64,000 nucleotides of DNA from Paenibacillus oceani (GCF_014705615.1 NZ_JACXJA010000017.1:1-64000); one strand, 5' to 3'. Shown: positions 52,244 to 61,756, numbered from the stretch's first letter. Made by a program: numbers and translations. The notes: generated by a model not told the origin, from the letters alone.

Positions 52244-53527
52244 ATGCTGTCAAACGAAGCAATGGGCAGAAGAGAAACATTTGGAGAAGATGCGATAAGA
52301 TTGGGTGTTATCGGATTGGGCAGCAGAGGCAGGGCGCTGCTCGGAAGGCTGCTCAAGATGGAAGATATTATAGTTCCTGCCGTTTGTGATCTTTATGAAG
52401 ACAGGTTGCATCTTGGTATGGAATCTGTTATCGCTGCAGGACGGGAGAAAGCGGAGGGTTACAAGGATTATCAAGAACTGTTGGCGCGTGACGATCTGGA
52501 TGGGGTGATCATCTCCAGCTCTATCGTAAGCCATGCACAACTGGCCATCGCTGCCATGAAAGCAGGCAAACATGCAGGAATCGAGGTGGGCGGAGCCGCC
52601 TCGTTGGAAGAATGTTGGGAACTGGTGCGAACTTCGGAAAGCAGCGGGAAGTCCTGTATGATTTTGTCAAATTGCAATTTTGGACGGAACGAAATGGCTT
52701 TGTTGAATATGGTGAAAAAAGAATTGTTTGGTGAAATGATCCACTGCCAGTGCGGTTATGAACACGACCTGAGAAGACAGGTTGTGATGGGAGAAGAAAA
52801 TAAACATAACCGTTTTGCCCTGTATTCGTATCGAAACGGGGATAATTACCCCACTCACGGGTTGGGTCCGGTCGCAAAATATTTAAATATTAACAGGGGA
52901 AATCGATTTCTGACCCTTTCCTCAATGTCCTCCAAGTCAAGAGGGCTTCGTGACTGGGCGACCCAGCATCTCGGTAAAGAACATCCGCTGGCGCACCGCG
53001 AGTTCGCTCAGGGGGATATTGTGACGACCATGATCAAATGCGCGAATGGCGAGACCATTTTGCTTACGCTGGATACGACCCTTCCCCGGCCTTATTCACG
53101 GGCCGGAAGAGTTCAGGGTACGAAAGGGTTATGGATGGAAGACAATCAGTCTATTCATATCGAAGGCAGAAGTGATAATCATACCTGGGAGTCTTTCGAA
53201 AAGTATCGTGAGGAATATGACCATCCTCTCTGGAAGGAATATGTTCAAGAAGGCATCCGCGGCGGACACGATGGAACCGATTATCTTTGCATGCGAGCCT
53301 TTATCGAAAGCATCGCCAGGAATATTGCGCCTCCGATTGACGTGTATGATACCGCTTCCTGGATGGCGGTGACCGTCCTAACCGAACAATCAATAGCGCT
53401 AGGCGGTCATCCTGTCAGCTTTCCCGATTTTACCAATGGCCGCTGGATCGATCGCAATCCGGGTCCGAAAAGTAAATATAGTTTGAATGAGATTGACGAG
53501 TCGCTATTTGAAAACTTCACCATGTGA
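52244..53527 (+). CDS. Gfo/Idh/MocA protein, GH109-like NAD-dependent glycosidase
   Basis: Rossmann N-terminus ('RLGVIGLGSRGRALL') and a C-terminal domain with 'NYPTHGLGPVAKYLNINRGNRF', 'SWMAVTVLTEQSIALGG' and 'FPDFTNGRW', which are typical of GH109 (NAD-using alpha-N-acetylgalactosaminidase type) proteins; the His of 'THG' matches their catalytic His. ATG at 52244 follows AAGGAGG. No signal peptide here, unlike many GH109 enzymes, so it would act inside the cell. First gene of a plus-strand operon. Confidence 0.82.
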   Translation: MLSNEAMGRRETFGEDAIRLGVIGLGSRGRALLGRLLKMEDIIVPAVCDLYEDRLHLGMESVIAAGREKAEGYKDYQELLARDDLDGVIISSSIVSHAQLAIAAMKAGKHAGIEVGGAASLEECWELVRTSESSGKSCMILSNCNFGRNEMALLNMVKKELFGEMIHCQCGYEHDLRRQVVMGEENKHNRFALYSYRNGDNYPTHGLGPVAKYLNINRGNRFLTLSSMSSKSRGLRDWATQHLGKEHPLAHREFAQGDIVTTMIKCANGETILLTLDTTLPRPYSRAGRVQGTKGLWMEDNQSIHIEGRSDNHTWESFEKYREEYDHPLWKEYVQEGIRGGHDGTDYLCMRAFIESIARNIAPPIDVYDTASWMAVTVLTEQSIALGGHPVSFPDFTNGRWIDRNPGPKSKYSLNEIDESLFENFTM

Positions 53528-53552
53528 ATTCGGTTATAGGGAGGTAAGCACC

Positions 53553-54548
53553 ATGACAAAAATTCGAACAGCAGTCGTTGGGCTGAATATGGGACTCGGC
53601 CACGCTCGCGCTTATGCGCTTTCGGACAAGGCCGATCTGCGCTGGGTTGTCGATTTGGATGAGGAGAAAGCAGCGAAAGTTGCTGAGCAGCTTGGTTGCG
53701 GTTATACAACGGATTGGGAGAAAGCCCTTGACGATGTAGAGGCGATCAGTATTGCCACACCCCATCATCTCCACCTGCCAATGGGGTTAAAGGCGATTGC
53801 TGCCGGCAAGCATGTTTTGATGGAAAAACCTCTGGCCAATTCGGAAGAACAAGCCTGGGAATTAATACGTGCGGCAGAAGCCCAGCACGTCGTCCTCATG
53901 GTTGCTTATATTGTCCGTTACTTTCCAGCCGCACAGCGATTAATAGAAGCAATCGCTAATGAGGAATATGGCAAACCGCTGAATGCAAACTGTTTTCTTG
54001 AAGGCTACTTGCCTCCGGCTCCCGATTCATGGTTCGCCAATAAAGAAAAGCTGGGCGGAGGAGTGCTTTTCAGTCACGGCTGTCATTATATCGACCTGCT
54101 GCAAGCTGTTCTGGGCAACCCGGTTGAAGTAGCGGGATTGGGTACGCGTCTGGGCACCGAATGGATGGAAGGTGAAGGAACCCATCATGGAATCATGAAA
54201 TTTGAGAGCGGCGTATTGGCGCATATAACGAGCAGTTGGGGAATAAAGCACAAGAATCCGCCTGCTTTGCTGCAAATTCATACAACAGAAGGATGTTATG
54301 AGTTGAGCTTCAGATCAGGGCTGCATAAATTGGTGGTCAGAAAAGGCACGGAAGTCATCGCATTGTATGAGGACCAACTTGATCCCAATCGTATTTGTCT
54401 GGCTGAAGTGGAGCATTTCCTGGATTGCATTCGGAGTGGACACAAACCGCTGACAGATGGCTACGAAGCAATGAAATCCCATCAAATCATATGGTCCATG
54501 TACAGGCACCAAGGGACGCCGATAAATTTGAAGATCACTTCGCAGTAA
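53553..54548 (+). CDS. Gfo/Idh/MocA family oxidoreductase
   Basis: NAD(P)-dependent sugar dehydrogenase-like protein, about 331 residues. Rossmann start 'RTAVVGLNMGLGHARAY', 'EKPLANSEEQAWEL' (catalytic Lys of the EKP motif) and 'GGVLFSHGCHYIDLLQ' (H..D). ATG at 53553 follows GGGAGGT, 25 nt after the GH109-like gene, so same operon. The sugar substrate is unknown. A dead duplicate of its 5' end is at 55909. Confidence 0.88.
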   Translation: MTKIRTAVVGLNMGLGHARAYALSDKADLRWVVDLDEEKAAKVAEQLGCGYTTDWEKALDDVEAISIATPHHLHLPMGLKAIAAGKHVLMEKPLANSEEQAWELIRAAEAQHVVLMVAYIVRYFPAAQRLIEAIANEEYGKPLNANCFLEGYLPPAPDSWFANKEKLGGGVLFSHGCHYIDLLQAVLGNPVEVAGLGTRLGTEWMEGEGTHHGIMKFESGVLAHITSSWGIKHKNPPALLQIHTTEGCYELSFRSGLHKLVVRKGTEVIALYEDQLDPNRICLAEVEHFLDCIRSGHKPLTDGYEAMKSHQIIWSMYRHQGTPINLKITSQ

Positions 54549-54600
54549 CACACATGTTGTAGAAAGAGACTGCAACAACCATTACAGAAAGGACAGTGCT

Positions 54601-55908
54601 ATGTTGAAAAAAAGTATCGCAGTATCTACTGTCTCCATCATGATTGCGCTTACTGTGAGCGCTTGCGGAGGAACTTCCGACGGGAACAAGGAAGGAAGCA
54701 AAACCCCAGATCCGGCTGCGCCCCCGAGTCCCGTTACTCTCGTCTTTTTGGTGGATGGTGCGGCGATCACGGATGAGGAAATCGAAAAATTGGTGAAAGA
54801 GCCGATTAAAGCGAAGTATCCGCATATTACAGTCGAATATCGGGCAAACACGAGAGGAAATACAGGACTGGGAGAAATGATCGGAGCCGGAGACTTCCCC
54901 GACTTCATACTGACGACGTATCCGAGAATTACGATCCATCGCGATTTGGGAACGACTTACGATCTTACGGAGCTCGTCAAAACATATAAGGTGGATTTGA
55001 CCAAATTCGATCCGCAAGCTTTGGAAACGGCCAAAATGTACGGCAGCAAAGATAAAGTATATGCACTCCCATTCTCGCTCAATTTCCTCGCCACGTTTTA
55101 CAACAAAGACCTCTTCGATAAGTTTGGAGTCGAATATCCGAAGGAGGGCATGACATGGGACGATATGCTTTCACTAGCCAAAAGGATGACGAGGATGTCG
55201 GACAACATTCAATACAGAGGGCTGTCGACTAGCGGCGTGCTGGATCTCAGCACTCAGCTTTCCTTGGCCTACGTCAATCCGACAACTGGTAAAGCGAACG
55301 TACAAACGGACGGTTGGAAAAAAGTGTTCCAATTGGTTAAGGATATTAGTAGTATTCCAGGCAATAAGGACGGTAATGGCGATCACTTCATGAAAGAACA
55401 GTCGCTCGCGATGATGACGGGCTACGATGCGCGAATTGCCTCTCTGGAAGCTTTACACGGCACGCCTAGGCAATTCAATTGGGATCTGACCCAGTTTCCG
55501 AGCTACAAGGAGCGTCCGAACACGAGTTTGGCGTCGTCGGGTCATTTCCTCATCGTTTCGGCGTTAAGCAAGCATAAGGAAGAGGCGTTCCAGGCGATTC
55601 AAGTGCTTACGGGTGTAGAAAATCAAAAATTGATGACGAGTCGCGGACGATTCACTGCATTAAATGATCAGGAAATAAAAGGGATGTATGGAAGCGGTAT
55701 GAAGTCGCTGCAAGGAAAAAATGTGAAGAACGTTTTCAAAAGCAACTTTGCGCCTCCGTTCACGGCCTCGTCGGTTGACGCACTCGTCCAGCCCTCTTTA
55801 ACTGCGGCGATCAAAAAGGTTAACGAGGACATAATGGACATCAACAGTGCTCTTCGCGAAGCCGAAGATATAGCGAATAAAGAAATCGATGCGAAGAAGG
55901 GCAAGTAG
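54601..55908 (+). CDS. Extracellular sugar-binding lipoprotein (orphan paralogue)
   Basis: Solute-binding protein with lipobox 'TVSACGG', 435 residues, homologous to the protein at 41607 ('KYPHITVEYRANTRG', 'FPDFILTTYP', 'YALPFSLNFLATFYNKDLF', terminal 'INSALREAEDIANKEID'). ATG at 54601 follows AGAAAGGACAG. It follows the two oxidoreductases in the same operon; again no permease is encoded nearby. Ligand unknown. Confidence 0.88.
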   Translation: MLKKSIAVSTVSIMIALTVSACGGTSDGNKEGSKTPDPAAPPSPVTLVFLVDGAAITDEEIEKLVKEPIKAKYPHITVEYRANTRGNTGLGEMIGAGDFPDFILTTYPRITIHRDLGTTYDLTELVKTYKVDLTKFDPQALETAKMYGSKDKVYALPFSLNFLATFYNKDLFDKFGVEYPKEGMTWDDMLSLAKRMTRMSDNIQYRGLSTSGVLDLSTQLSLAYVNPTTGKANVQTDGWKKVFQLVKDISSIPGNKDGNGDHFMKEQSLAMMTGYDARIASLEALHGTPRQFNWDLTQFPSYKERPNTSLASSGHFLIVSALSKHKEEAFQAIQVLTGVENQKLMTSRGRFTALNDQEIKGMYGSGMKSLQGKNVKNVFKSNFAPPFTASSVDALVQPSLTAAIKKVNEDIMDINSALREAEDIANKEIDAKKGK

Positions 55909-56010
55909 GGATAAGCACCATGACAAAATTCGAACAGCAGTCGGGCTGAATAGGGGACTCGGCCACACTAGATCCCTTCCCAGTCATACACATCGTATAG
56001 AAAGGACTTA
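55909..56010 (+). pseudogene. Remnant of a duplicated oxidoreductase gene
   Basis: About 65 nt here repeat the ribosome-binding site and first codons of the 53553 gene (GTAAGCACCATGACAAAA-type start, 'GGACTCGGCCAC') with several single-base deletions. About 25 nt then repeat the sequence just after its stop (ACACAT...TAGAAAG). The body is missing. This shows a former tandem duplication in the operon. Confidence 0.75.
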
Positions 56011-56019
56011 TATGAATCA

Positions 56020-56853
56020 ATGAGTAAAATAGCGTGTATGACACTTCCATATATGAGATATTCGATTGAAAGGGCGTTTGAAGGAATTTCCCGCGCCGGA
56101 TATTCTTATGTGTCCTTCGGTATGCCTCATGAGGGAATGGAAGTGCCTGATGAAGAGGACGGCACGACAGTCGATAAGTTGCACGAATTGCTAGACAAGT
56201 ATGAATTGACGCCCGTGATGTTGATCTGCAATAAACCGTTCAAATTCGACCAACCCATCGAGCGGGCTTACCGGCGGTTGGAAGTGGCGAAGGCGCTGGG
56301 AATCAAGGAAGTTTTAACAGGAGGAATCACAAACTACAAGAAATATCCGGATGAGCTTCTTCCCTTGCAACAATACGAACAGAACAAACGCGAATTCGTC
56401 GAACATTACAAGAAAATAGCAGAGAAGGCGGAGGAATTGGGCATCGTCATAACTTTAAAGCCTTATACCGGGAATACCGCTACTTCGAGGGAAATCAATG
56501 AGACGATAGGTCAGATCGGCTCGCCGGTCATACATGCTTGCTATGATGCCGGCAATGTACAGTTTTATGAGGGAATCGATGCGGCGGCAGATTTTCTGAA
56601 TATTGCACACAAAACGCATTCCATCATTGCCAAAGATCATCGCGGAACGAAAGGAAATCTCGATTTTCCCATTCCAGGAACAGGAGATGTTGATTTCCGA
56701 TCGATATTCAACGCCTGGAGTAAATGTACGGACGGAAATGGTTATGTCCTAGTAGAGCGTGTTGACGGACCGTCCGACCCGGAGCTCATCGACCAGCGAA
56801 TCGCCGAATCGCGAATTCAACTGGAACGTTTGATTGATCATGAACTGAAATAA
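56020..56853 (+). CDS. Sugar phosphate isomerase/epimerase (xylose isomerase-like TIM barrel)
   Basis: A 277-residue AP-endonuclease-2-type TIM barrel. Metal-ligand positions of the family are suggested by 'HACYDAGNVQFYEG', 'AKDHRG' and 'GTGDVDF' near the C-terminus. ATG at 56020 follows AGAAAGGA at a distance. Last gene of the plus-strand operon before a strong terminator. Probably converts a keto-sugar made by the neighbouring oxidoreductases; exact reaction unknown. Confidence 0.82.
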   Translation: MSKIACMTLPYMRYSIERAFEGISRAGYSYVSFGMPHEGMEVPDEEDGTTVDKLHELLDKYELTPVMLICNKPFKFDQPIERAYRRLEVAKALGIKEVLTGGITNYKKYPDELLPLQQYEQNKREFVEHYKKIAEKAEELGIVITLKPYTGNTATSREINETIGQIGSPVIHACYDAGNVQFYEGIDAAADFLNIAHKTHSIIAKDHRGTKGNLDFPIPGTGDVDFRSIFNAWSKCTDGNGYVLVERVDGPSDPELIDQRIAESRIQLERLIDHELK

Positions 56854-56869
56854 AGAACTGGATATGGAG

Positions 56870-56900
56870 CCTCTAAGACCATTGGTCCTAGAGGTTTTTT
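56870..56900 (+). terminator. Rho-independent terminator of the oxidoreductase operon
   Basis: CCTCTAAGACC-att-GGTCCTAGAGG followed by TTTTTT. Confidence 0.9.
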
Positions 56901-56962
56901 CACGAGACTCTCCACTCCAGCGGGCCTTTCACGGATTTCAGGTCGATATCCCACGATCACAA

Positions 56963-59809
56963 CTATTTCTTTTTGAACTCGATGGGCGGAACCCCCCAAA
57001 ACTTGCTAAACGCTTTGGAAAAATTGGCAGGATCTTTGAAGCCATTCATGCCGGCAGCCTCGTGTACACTCAAGCCTTCCTCGAGGTGCATACGCGCCAT
57101 GCTCATCCGCTTGGCCCGGACGTAGTCGGAGTATGCCTGTCCAGTTTCACTCTTGAACAGACGGCTCAGATGAGACGGATGTATGGCGAACCGTTCGGCC
57201 ATGCTGCTCAGCGACAGCTCGCCATCCAGCTCCCGTTCAATGATCGATACGATCTCGCGAACGGCCGGGTGTTTCACCGTTTGACGCTGCTTTCCGTAAT
57301 GGACGATATGGTCTGCCATTTGCAGCAGTAGCTGAATCCCTTTTTCCGGCGAATCCAGCTCCGGCGATACAAAAAGCTTGTTCTTCGCTACGCCATATAC
57401 ATCCCCGGCGTTCCAACCGTTTCGCTCGATATGGTGGGTCATAATGTGGCTGGCGTTCATCCAATTCAAAAACCATGACGCGTCCTTTGAATGCTTTTTA
57501 TCCTCGGCTGCCCACCATTTTTCCAGCGCGCTCTTTGCGACCGAAGGCTCCCCTGACGACAAAGCTTCTTTCAATACCTTCCCAAAGTCGTCGCCTTTTC
57601 CGTTGTTGGTGGAAGACTCTTGACGCAAGGGGGAAGCTGGATTCGCCGAATAAGTAAATTCAATTTCCGTGAACCGTTCGTCTGTATCGGCTTCTGCAAG
57701 GTGTAGAAGGACTGTTCCGGCGATCCGATCGTACCGCCAGCCCCTATGGGGATCGGTTTTGGCCCGTTTGGTCAATTCGGGCAGCCAGTTGCCGTTCACG
57801 GTAACTGATTCCGGTTTGGTTTCCACATGGACGGTCAATTCATGGTAGCGGGTGACCGGCATATCGGCGTATAACCCGGAACGGCGGGATATCCGAATTG
57901 ACGTACGATCCTGCCTGGCTTCGCATTCCATATGAGTAAGCGCAATATCACCCTCCTGATAGCGAAGGGTTGTGCCGTCATCTTCGTATAAGGTAAATTC
58001 GCTTCGCCGATGAGGGTATACCTGCCAGCTGATCGTATGCACCTCAACTTGCCCGGCATGATCCATCAGCGGCCACATTGGAATGAGCGCCCCGGCACGG
58101 ATGAATAGCGGCCCTCCGGCTCCATCGGGGATGTCATATTCGATACTTTGCAAGCCCTTGTAGCGATTGCCGTTCCAATAATCGATCCATACCCCTTCCG
58201 GCAAATAAACCTTGTTTGTGAAAACGGCTACAAGCAAAAAATCGCCTAACATATACTGTTGGTTTAAATCCCGGCATACCGGATCAGCGGGGAAAACCAG
58301 TGGCATTGCGCGCGCGATCGGCATTCCAGTGCGCGTTGCCGTGTGCGCAGCGGAGTACAGATACGGAAGCAAACGGTATCTTAGTCTCGCGTAAGTTTGA
58401 AACAATCGCCGCAAAGGCGGTTCAAGAAAGTCCGGATGCTGAAAATGTCCGAAGCTGTTAACTCGGGACCAAGGCAGCAAAAAGCCGGAATGAATCCCTT
58501 CTTTCGACGTGACACGCATGTTTGTCGATACATGGGTCTGTCCGATAAATCCGTAATTTAACAGAGCGACGATCGCTTTATGATTATTTTCAAAAACGCC
58601 TGTCGTAGTTGTTATAAATTGCTGCATGCCCGTATAGCCGCGCTCAATTTGGATAACAGGCCGAGCATTCGTATGATCGCTGAATCCCTTCGCCAGTTGT
58701 TTGGCCAGAAGCAGTGGGAACAAGTTATGCAGCTCCCGGCTATGCATCCCGTTATGCCATATTTTGTCGGGGTACACGCTCAGCGGACTTTTGTAGGATA
58801 CAGCAAAGGCGGATACGCCGTCTTCCACAAGTTTAAGCAGAAGGTCGTAACCGGCGGTCAAAGTCGGATCGCAGTCGAGACCAACGGTAACCCCGATTTT
58901 GAATCCTTGCCTCCGCAATATTCCGATAATCGTAATTTGTTTGTTTTCTTGTCTTAAAACATCGGCAACTCGGTCACGGTTCCACTGTTTGGCGCTTGAC
59001 GCATCGTCTTCCAGCCAATCCTTACCAAGAGTGATCAGATCGCATGGCAAGCCCGAGTGACGAAATTTGATCGCGTCATCAAGCACTTCCCTGGCGTCGG
59101 CTTGTTCCCGACAGGTGAAGTTGAGGCCATACATCCAGATCGGCAGAAGTTGAGGCTTCCCGGAAACCTTCGTATATGTATCCAGCAATTCCGCGAAGCT
59201 ATCCCCTGTAAACAGGAAAAAGTCGAGCTCGCCTTCCGCTCCTTCGATGCTCAGCCTGTCGCGGCGTTCGTTTCCGATATCGAACGTATGAGGCAGTGCC
59301 GTATTCATCAAAATCGCCCAACCCCGACTGCTCATCAGAAATGGAATCGGTGCGCTGGCCCATAAATTATCTTCTACCCGAATAGACGCTTTTAAGCCGC
59401 GTCTCTGAACCTGTTCCGGGGCAGTATTACCCAATCCGTAAAAAGCCTCGTCTTCCAGAAGGGAAAAATGAACGCCAAAACCGGGTTCGTTGACCCGTGG
59501 CGCTCCAGCAGAACGAACGATCTCTTCACAATCCTGCTTGATTACGCGAAAAGAGCCATCCGCCGGATCGATTTCCAGTTGGACTTGTCCGGACTTGACC
59601 GCTACGCGCTCACCGGATGGAATGAGGCAAACATTGCGATTGCGGCTTTCGGGGAATTGTAAAATGCCTAGACGAACAAGAGACGTTTCAGCAAAACATC
59701 CCGTCTGATCCAAACGAATCCGAAAACTGCCATCTTCAACCGAATGTATTCGCATAGTGCCTCTATTGCCCAAATCGAACTGAATATCTGATTCCGAACA
59801 ATGGTCCAT
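56963..59809 (-). CDS. GH31-like inactive glycosidase fused to AraC domain (regulator 2)
   Basis: Paralogue of regulator 1 along the whole length, about 948 residues from ATG 59809 (after GGAGGGGCAAGGAA). The GH31 frame is recognisable ('FYGLGN', 'SAPIPFLMSSRGW', 'KPQLLPIWMYGLNF', 'GGPLFIRAGALIPMWP', 'YEDDGTTLRY') and the C-terminus is an AraC double helix-turn-helix ('LSLSSMAERFAIHPSHLSRLFKSE'). The nucleophile region reads 'GVSAFAVSYKSP' and the acid/base region 'QQFITTTTGVF', both without Asp. The barrel segment around 'KQWNRDRVADVL' is more degenerate than in regulator 1. Divergent from the FAD oxidoreductase. Confidence 0.82.
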   Translation of the reverse strand: MDHCSESDIQFDLGNRGTMRIHSVEDGSFRIRLDQTGCFAETSLVRLGILQFPESRNRNVCLIPSGERVAVKSGQVQLEIDPADGSFRVIKQDCEEIVRSAGAPRVNEPGFGVHFSLLEDEAFYGLGNTAPEQVQRRGLKASIRVEDNLWASAPIPFLMSSRGWAILMNTALPHTFDIGNERRDRLSIEGAEGELDFFLFTGDSFAELLDTYTKVSGKPQLLPIWMYGLNFTCREQADAREVLDDAIKFRHSGLPCDLITLGKDWLEDDASSAKQWNRDRVADVLRQENKQITIIGILRRQGFKIGVTVGLDCDPTLTAGYDLLLKLVEDGVSAFAVSYKSPLSVYPDKIWHNGMHSRELHNLFPLLLAKQLAKGFSDHTNARPVIQIERGYTGMQQFITTTTGVFENNHKAIVALLNYGFIGQTHVSTNMRVTSKEGIHSGFLLPWSRVNSFGHFQHPDFLEPPLRRLFQTYARLRYRLLPYLYSAAHTATRTGMPIARAMPLVFPADPVCRDLNQQYMLGDFLLVAVFTNKVYLPEGVWIDYWNGNRYKGLQSIEYDIPDGAGGPLFIRAGALIPMWPLMDHAGQVEVHTISWQVYPHRRSEFTLYEDDGTTLRYQEGDIALTHMECEARQDRTSIRISRRSGLYADMPVTRYHELTVHVETKPESVTVNGNWLPELTKRAKTDPHRGWRYDRIAGTVLLHLAEADTDERFTEIEFTYSANPASPLRQESSTNNGKGDDFGKVLKEALSSGEPSVAKSALEKWWAAEDKKHSKDASWFLNWMNASHIMTHHIERNGWNAGDVYGVAKNKLFVSPELDSPEKGIQLLLQMADHIVHYGKQRQTVKHPAVREIVSIIERELDGELSLSSMAERFAIHPSHLSRLFKSETGQAYSDYVRAKRMSMARMHLEEGLSVHEAAGMNGFKDPANFSKAFSKFWGVPPIEFKKK

Positions 59810-59872
59810 TTCCTTGCCCCTCCATCCAAAGTCATGCCAATCATAACATAACACTGTGAAGCGGTCATTCAT

Positions 59873-59935
59873 GTCATGAGATGACATGAAAAAAACGTTA
59901 TAAAAATACAAGTCGCGTTATGAAGCGGCATGTAC
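59873..59935 (-). promoter_or_regulatory. Double-box control region of regulator 2
   Basis: GTCATGAGATGACATGAAAAA (59873-59893, plus reading) and GCGTTATGAAGCGGCATGTAC (59915-59935) match the two boxes before regulator 1. Box 2 lies 64 bp before the start codon, as in regulator 1; the distance between box starts is 42 bp instead of 57. It lies between regulator 2 and the divergent FAD oxidoreductase gene. Confidence 0.55.
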
Positions 59936-60085
59936 TCGGTCGTCTCCGTTTTTTATACTGGGGGAGAATGCGGATCAGGTCGATCGATGAAGGGGCTGCC
60001 CGAGAGCTTCATGAGGCGGCCGTCGATGACGGATATGGAATGCAGCGTATTTTCTGGCACAGTAAAACATGAGGAGAGAAAACCG

Positions 60086-61633
60086 ATGACTGATTTCAGT
60101 AATTTGATCTATTACGCTCCGAGCAAGGTGAGCGAAAACCCGCTGATTGTGGAGGCGGATCTATGCATCTATGGAGCGACCCCTGCAGGGATCGCCGCAG
60201 CAGTGCAGGCAAGCCGAATGGGACTGCGCGCCGTCATTGCCGAATTCGGCAGGGAGATCGGCGGAATGACCGCAAGCGGTCTGGGCAATACCGATTTCGG
60301 TCATAAATCGGCGATCGGAGGCTTGGCCCGGCAATTTTACCGGGATTTGGGGAGCCACTATCGTACGGACAATGAAGACGGCGCCGTGTGGCACTTCGAA
60401 CCGCATGCCGCTAGGCATATTTTTCAGGAATGGCTGGAGAAGGCGGAAGTCCCCGTATACTTCGAGCAGCATCTGGCCAGTGTCGACACGAATTCCGGCA
60501 AAATCGTGAAGATCGCGATGGAGAACGGAAATGTATTTCGTGCCAGTATGTTCATCGACAGCACGTATGAGGGCGACCTGATGGCGCGTGCAGGAGTGTC
60601 GTACCATGTAGGCCGGGAGTCCAACTCCGTGTATAGCGAAACACGCAACGGCATTCAATTCGGATCGCACCACCATATGTTTAATGCAGCGATTGACCCC
60701 TATGTGATTGAGGGAAAACCCGACAGCGGTCTTCTTCCCGGGATTATGGACGTCGCTCCGGGGACGCAGGGACAAGGTGACCGTTCGATCCAGGCGTACA
60801 ATTTCCGTATCTGCCTGACCACCGTACCGGAAAACCGGATTCCGATCCCGATGCCGCCGGGATACGATCCGCAGCAGTTTGCCTTGCTTGCCCGCTATAT
60901 TCGAGCCGGCGTATGGGATTTTCCGCGGAAATTTTACCGCATTCCGAACGATAAGACGGATTCGAACAATTTCGGCGCTTTCAGCACGGACCATATCGGT
61001 GCGAATTTCAATTGGCCGGAAGGCGATTATGCGACGCGGGAACGCATCTTCCAAAGCCATGTGAACTACAATATGGGCTTGTATTATTTTATCGCCAACG
61101 ATGAAAGTGTCCCGCGTGCCTTGCGCGAGGAACGGCAGCAACTGGGGCTTGCCGCCGACGAATTTGTAAAGACCGCCAACTGGCCCCATCAGTTGTATGT
61201 GCGGGAAGGGCGGCGTATGATATCCGAAGTGGTCATGAACGAACGGCATTGTCGGGGGCAGGAAAAGGCGGAGGATTGTATTGGAATGGCCTCCTATACG
61301 ATGGATTCCCATAACTGCAGACGTCTTGTGCTTGAAGGGTTTTGCGTCAATGAAGGTAACGTGGAAATTCCCATCCCCGGGCCTTATCCGATCTCCTACC
61401 GCTCCATCGTGCCGAAAAGAGAGGAATGCGCCAATTTGTTCGTTCCGGTATGCTTGTCCTCTTCCCATATCGCTTACGGGTCGATCCGGATGGAGCCTGT
61501 GTTCATGATTCTCGGACAATCGGCTGCTATTGCGGCGGCGATGGCGCTGGAAGCGGGCGTTGCCACACAGGAGGTTAACTATTCGAAGCTGAGGGAACGT
61601 TTGCTTCAGGACGGTCAAGTTTTGGAAGTTTGA
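60086..61633 (+). CDS. FAD-dependent oxidoreductase (FAD_oxidored family)
   Basis: A 515-residue cytosolic protein with the FAD-binding start 'DLCIYGATPAGIAAAVQASRMG' and the family motifs 'EIGGMTASGLGNTDFG', 'FIDSTYEGDLMARAGV', 'LYVREGRRM' and the C-terminal 'IAYGSIRMEPVFMILGQSAA'. ATG at 60086 follows GAGGAGAG; the frame opens at 59930. Such proteins occur in plant-polysaccharide gene clusters; the reaction is unknown. It is divergent from regulator 2. Confidence 0.85.
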   Translation: MTDFSNLIYYAPSKVSENPLIVEADLCIYGATPAGIAAAVQASRMGLRAVIAEFGREIGGMTASGLGNTDFGHKSAIGGLARQFYRDLGSHYRTDNEDGAVWHFEPHAARHIFQEWLEKAEVPVYFEQHLASVDTNSGKIVKIAMENGNVFRASMFIDSTYEGDLMARAGVSYHVGRESNSVYSETRNGIQFGSHHHMFNAAIDPYVIEGKPDSGLLPGIMDVAPGTQGQGDRSIQAYNFRICLTTVPENRIPIPMPPGYDPQQFALLARYIRAGVWDFPRKFYRIPNDKTDSNNFGAFSTDHIGANFNWPEGDYATRERIFQSHVNYNMGLYYFIANDESVPRALREERQQLGLAADEFVKTANWPHQLYVREGRRMISEVVMNERHCRGQEKAEDCIGMASYTMDSHNCRRLVLEGFCVNEGNVEIPIPGPYPISYRSIVPKREECANLFVPVCLSSSHIAYGSIRMEPVFMILGQSAAIAAAMALEAGVATQEVNYSKLRERLLQDGQVLEV

Positions 61634-61664
61634 TGGAATCCGCCAGGCGGGATACAGGGCATCG

Positions 61665-61703
61665 CGACAACAGTCTGCCGGGGTTAACGGCAGACTGTTG
61701 TCG
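61665..61703 (+). terminator. Perfect 15-bp hairpin after the FAD oxidoreductase
   Basis: CGACAACAGTCTGCC pairs fully with GGCAGACTGTTGTCG around a 9-nt loop; the T tail is short (TCTACCCT), so termination is likely but not classical. Confidence 0.65.
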
Positions 61704-61756
61704 TCTACCCTGCACCCGTTATACTGTAAGGAAGAGACGGAAGGAGGAATTGCGAG

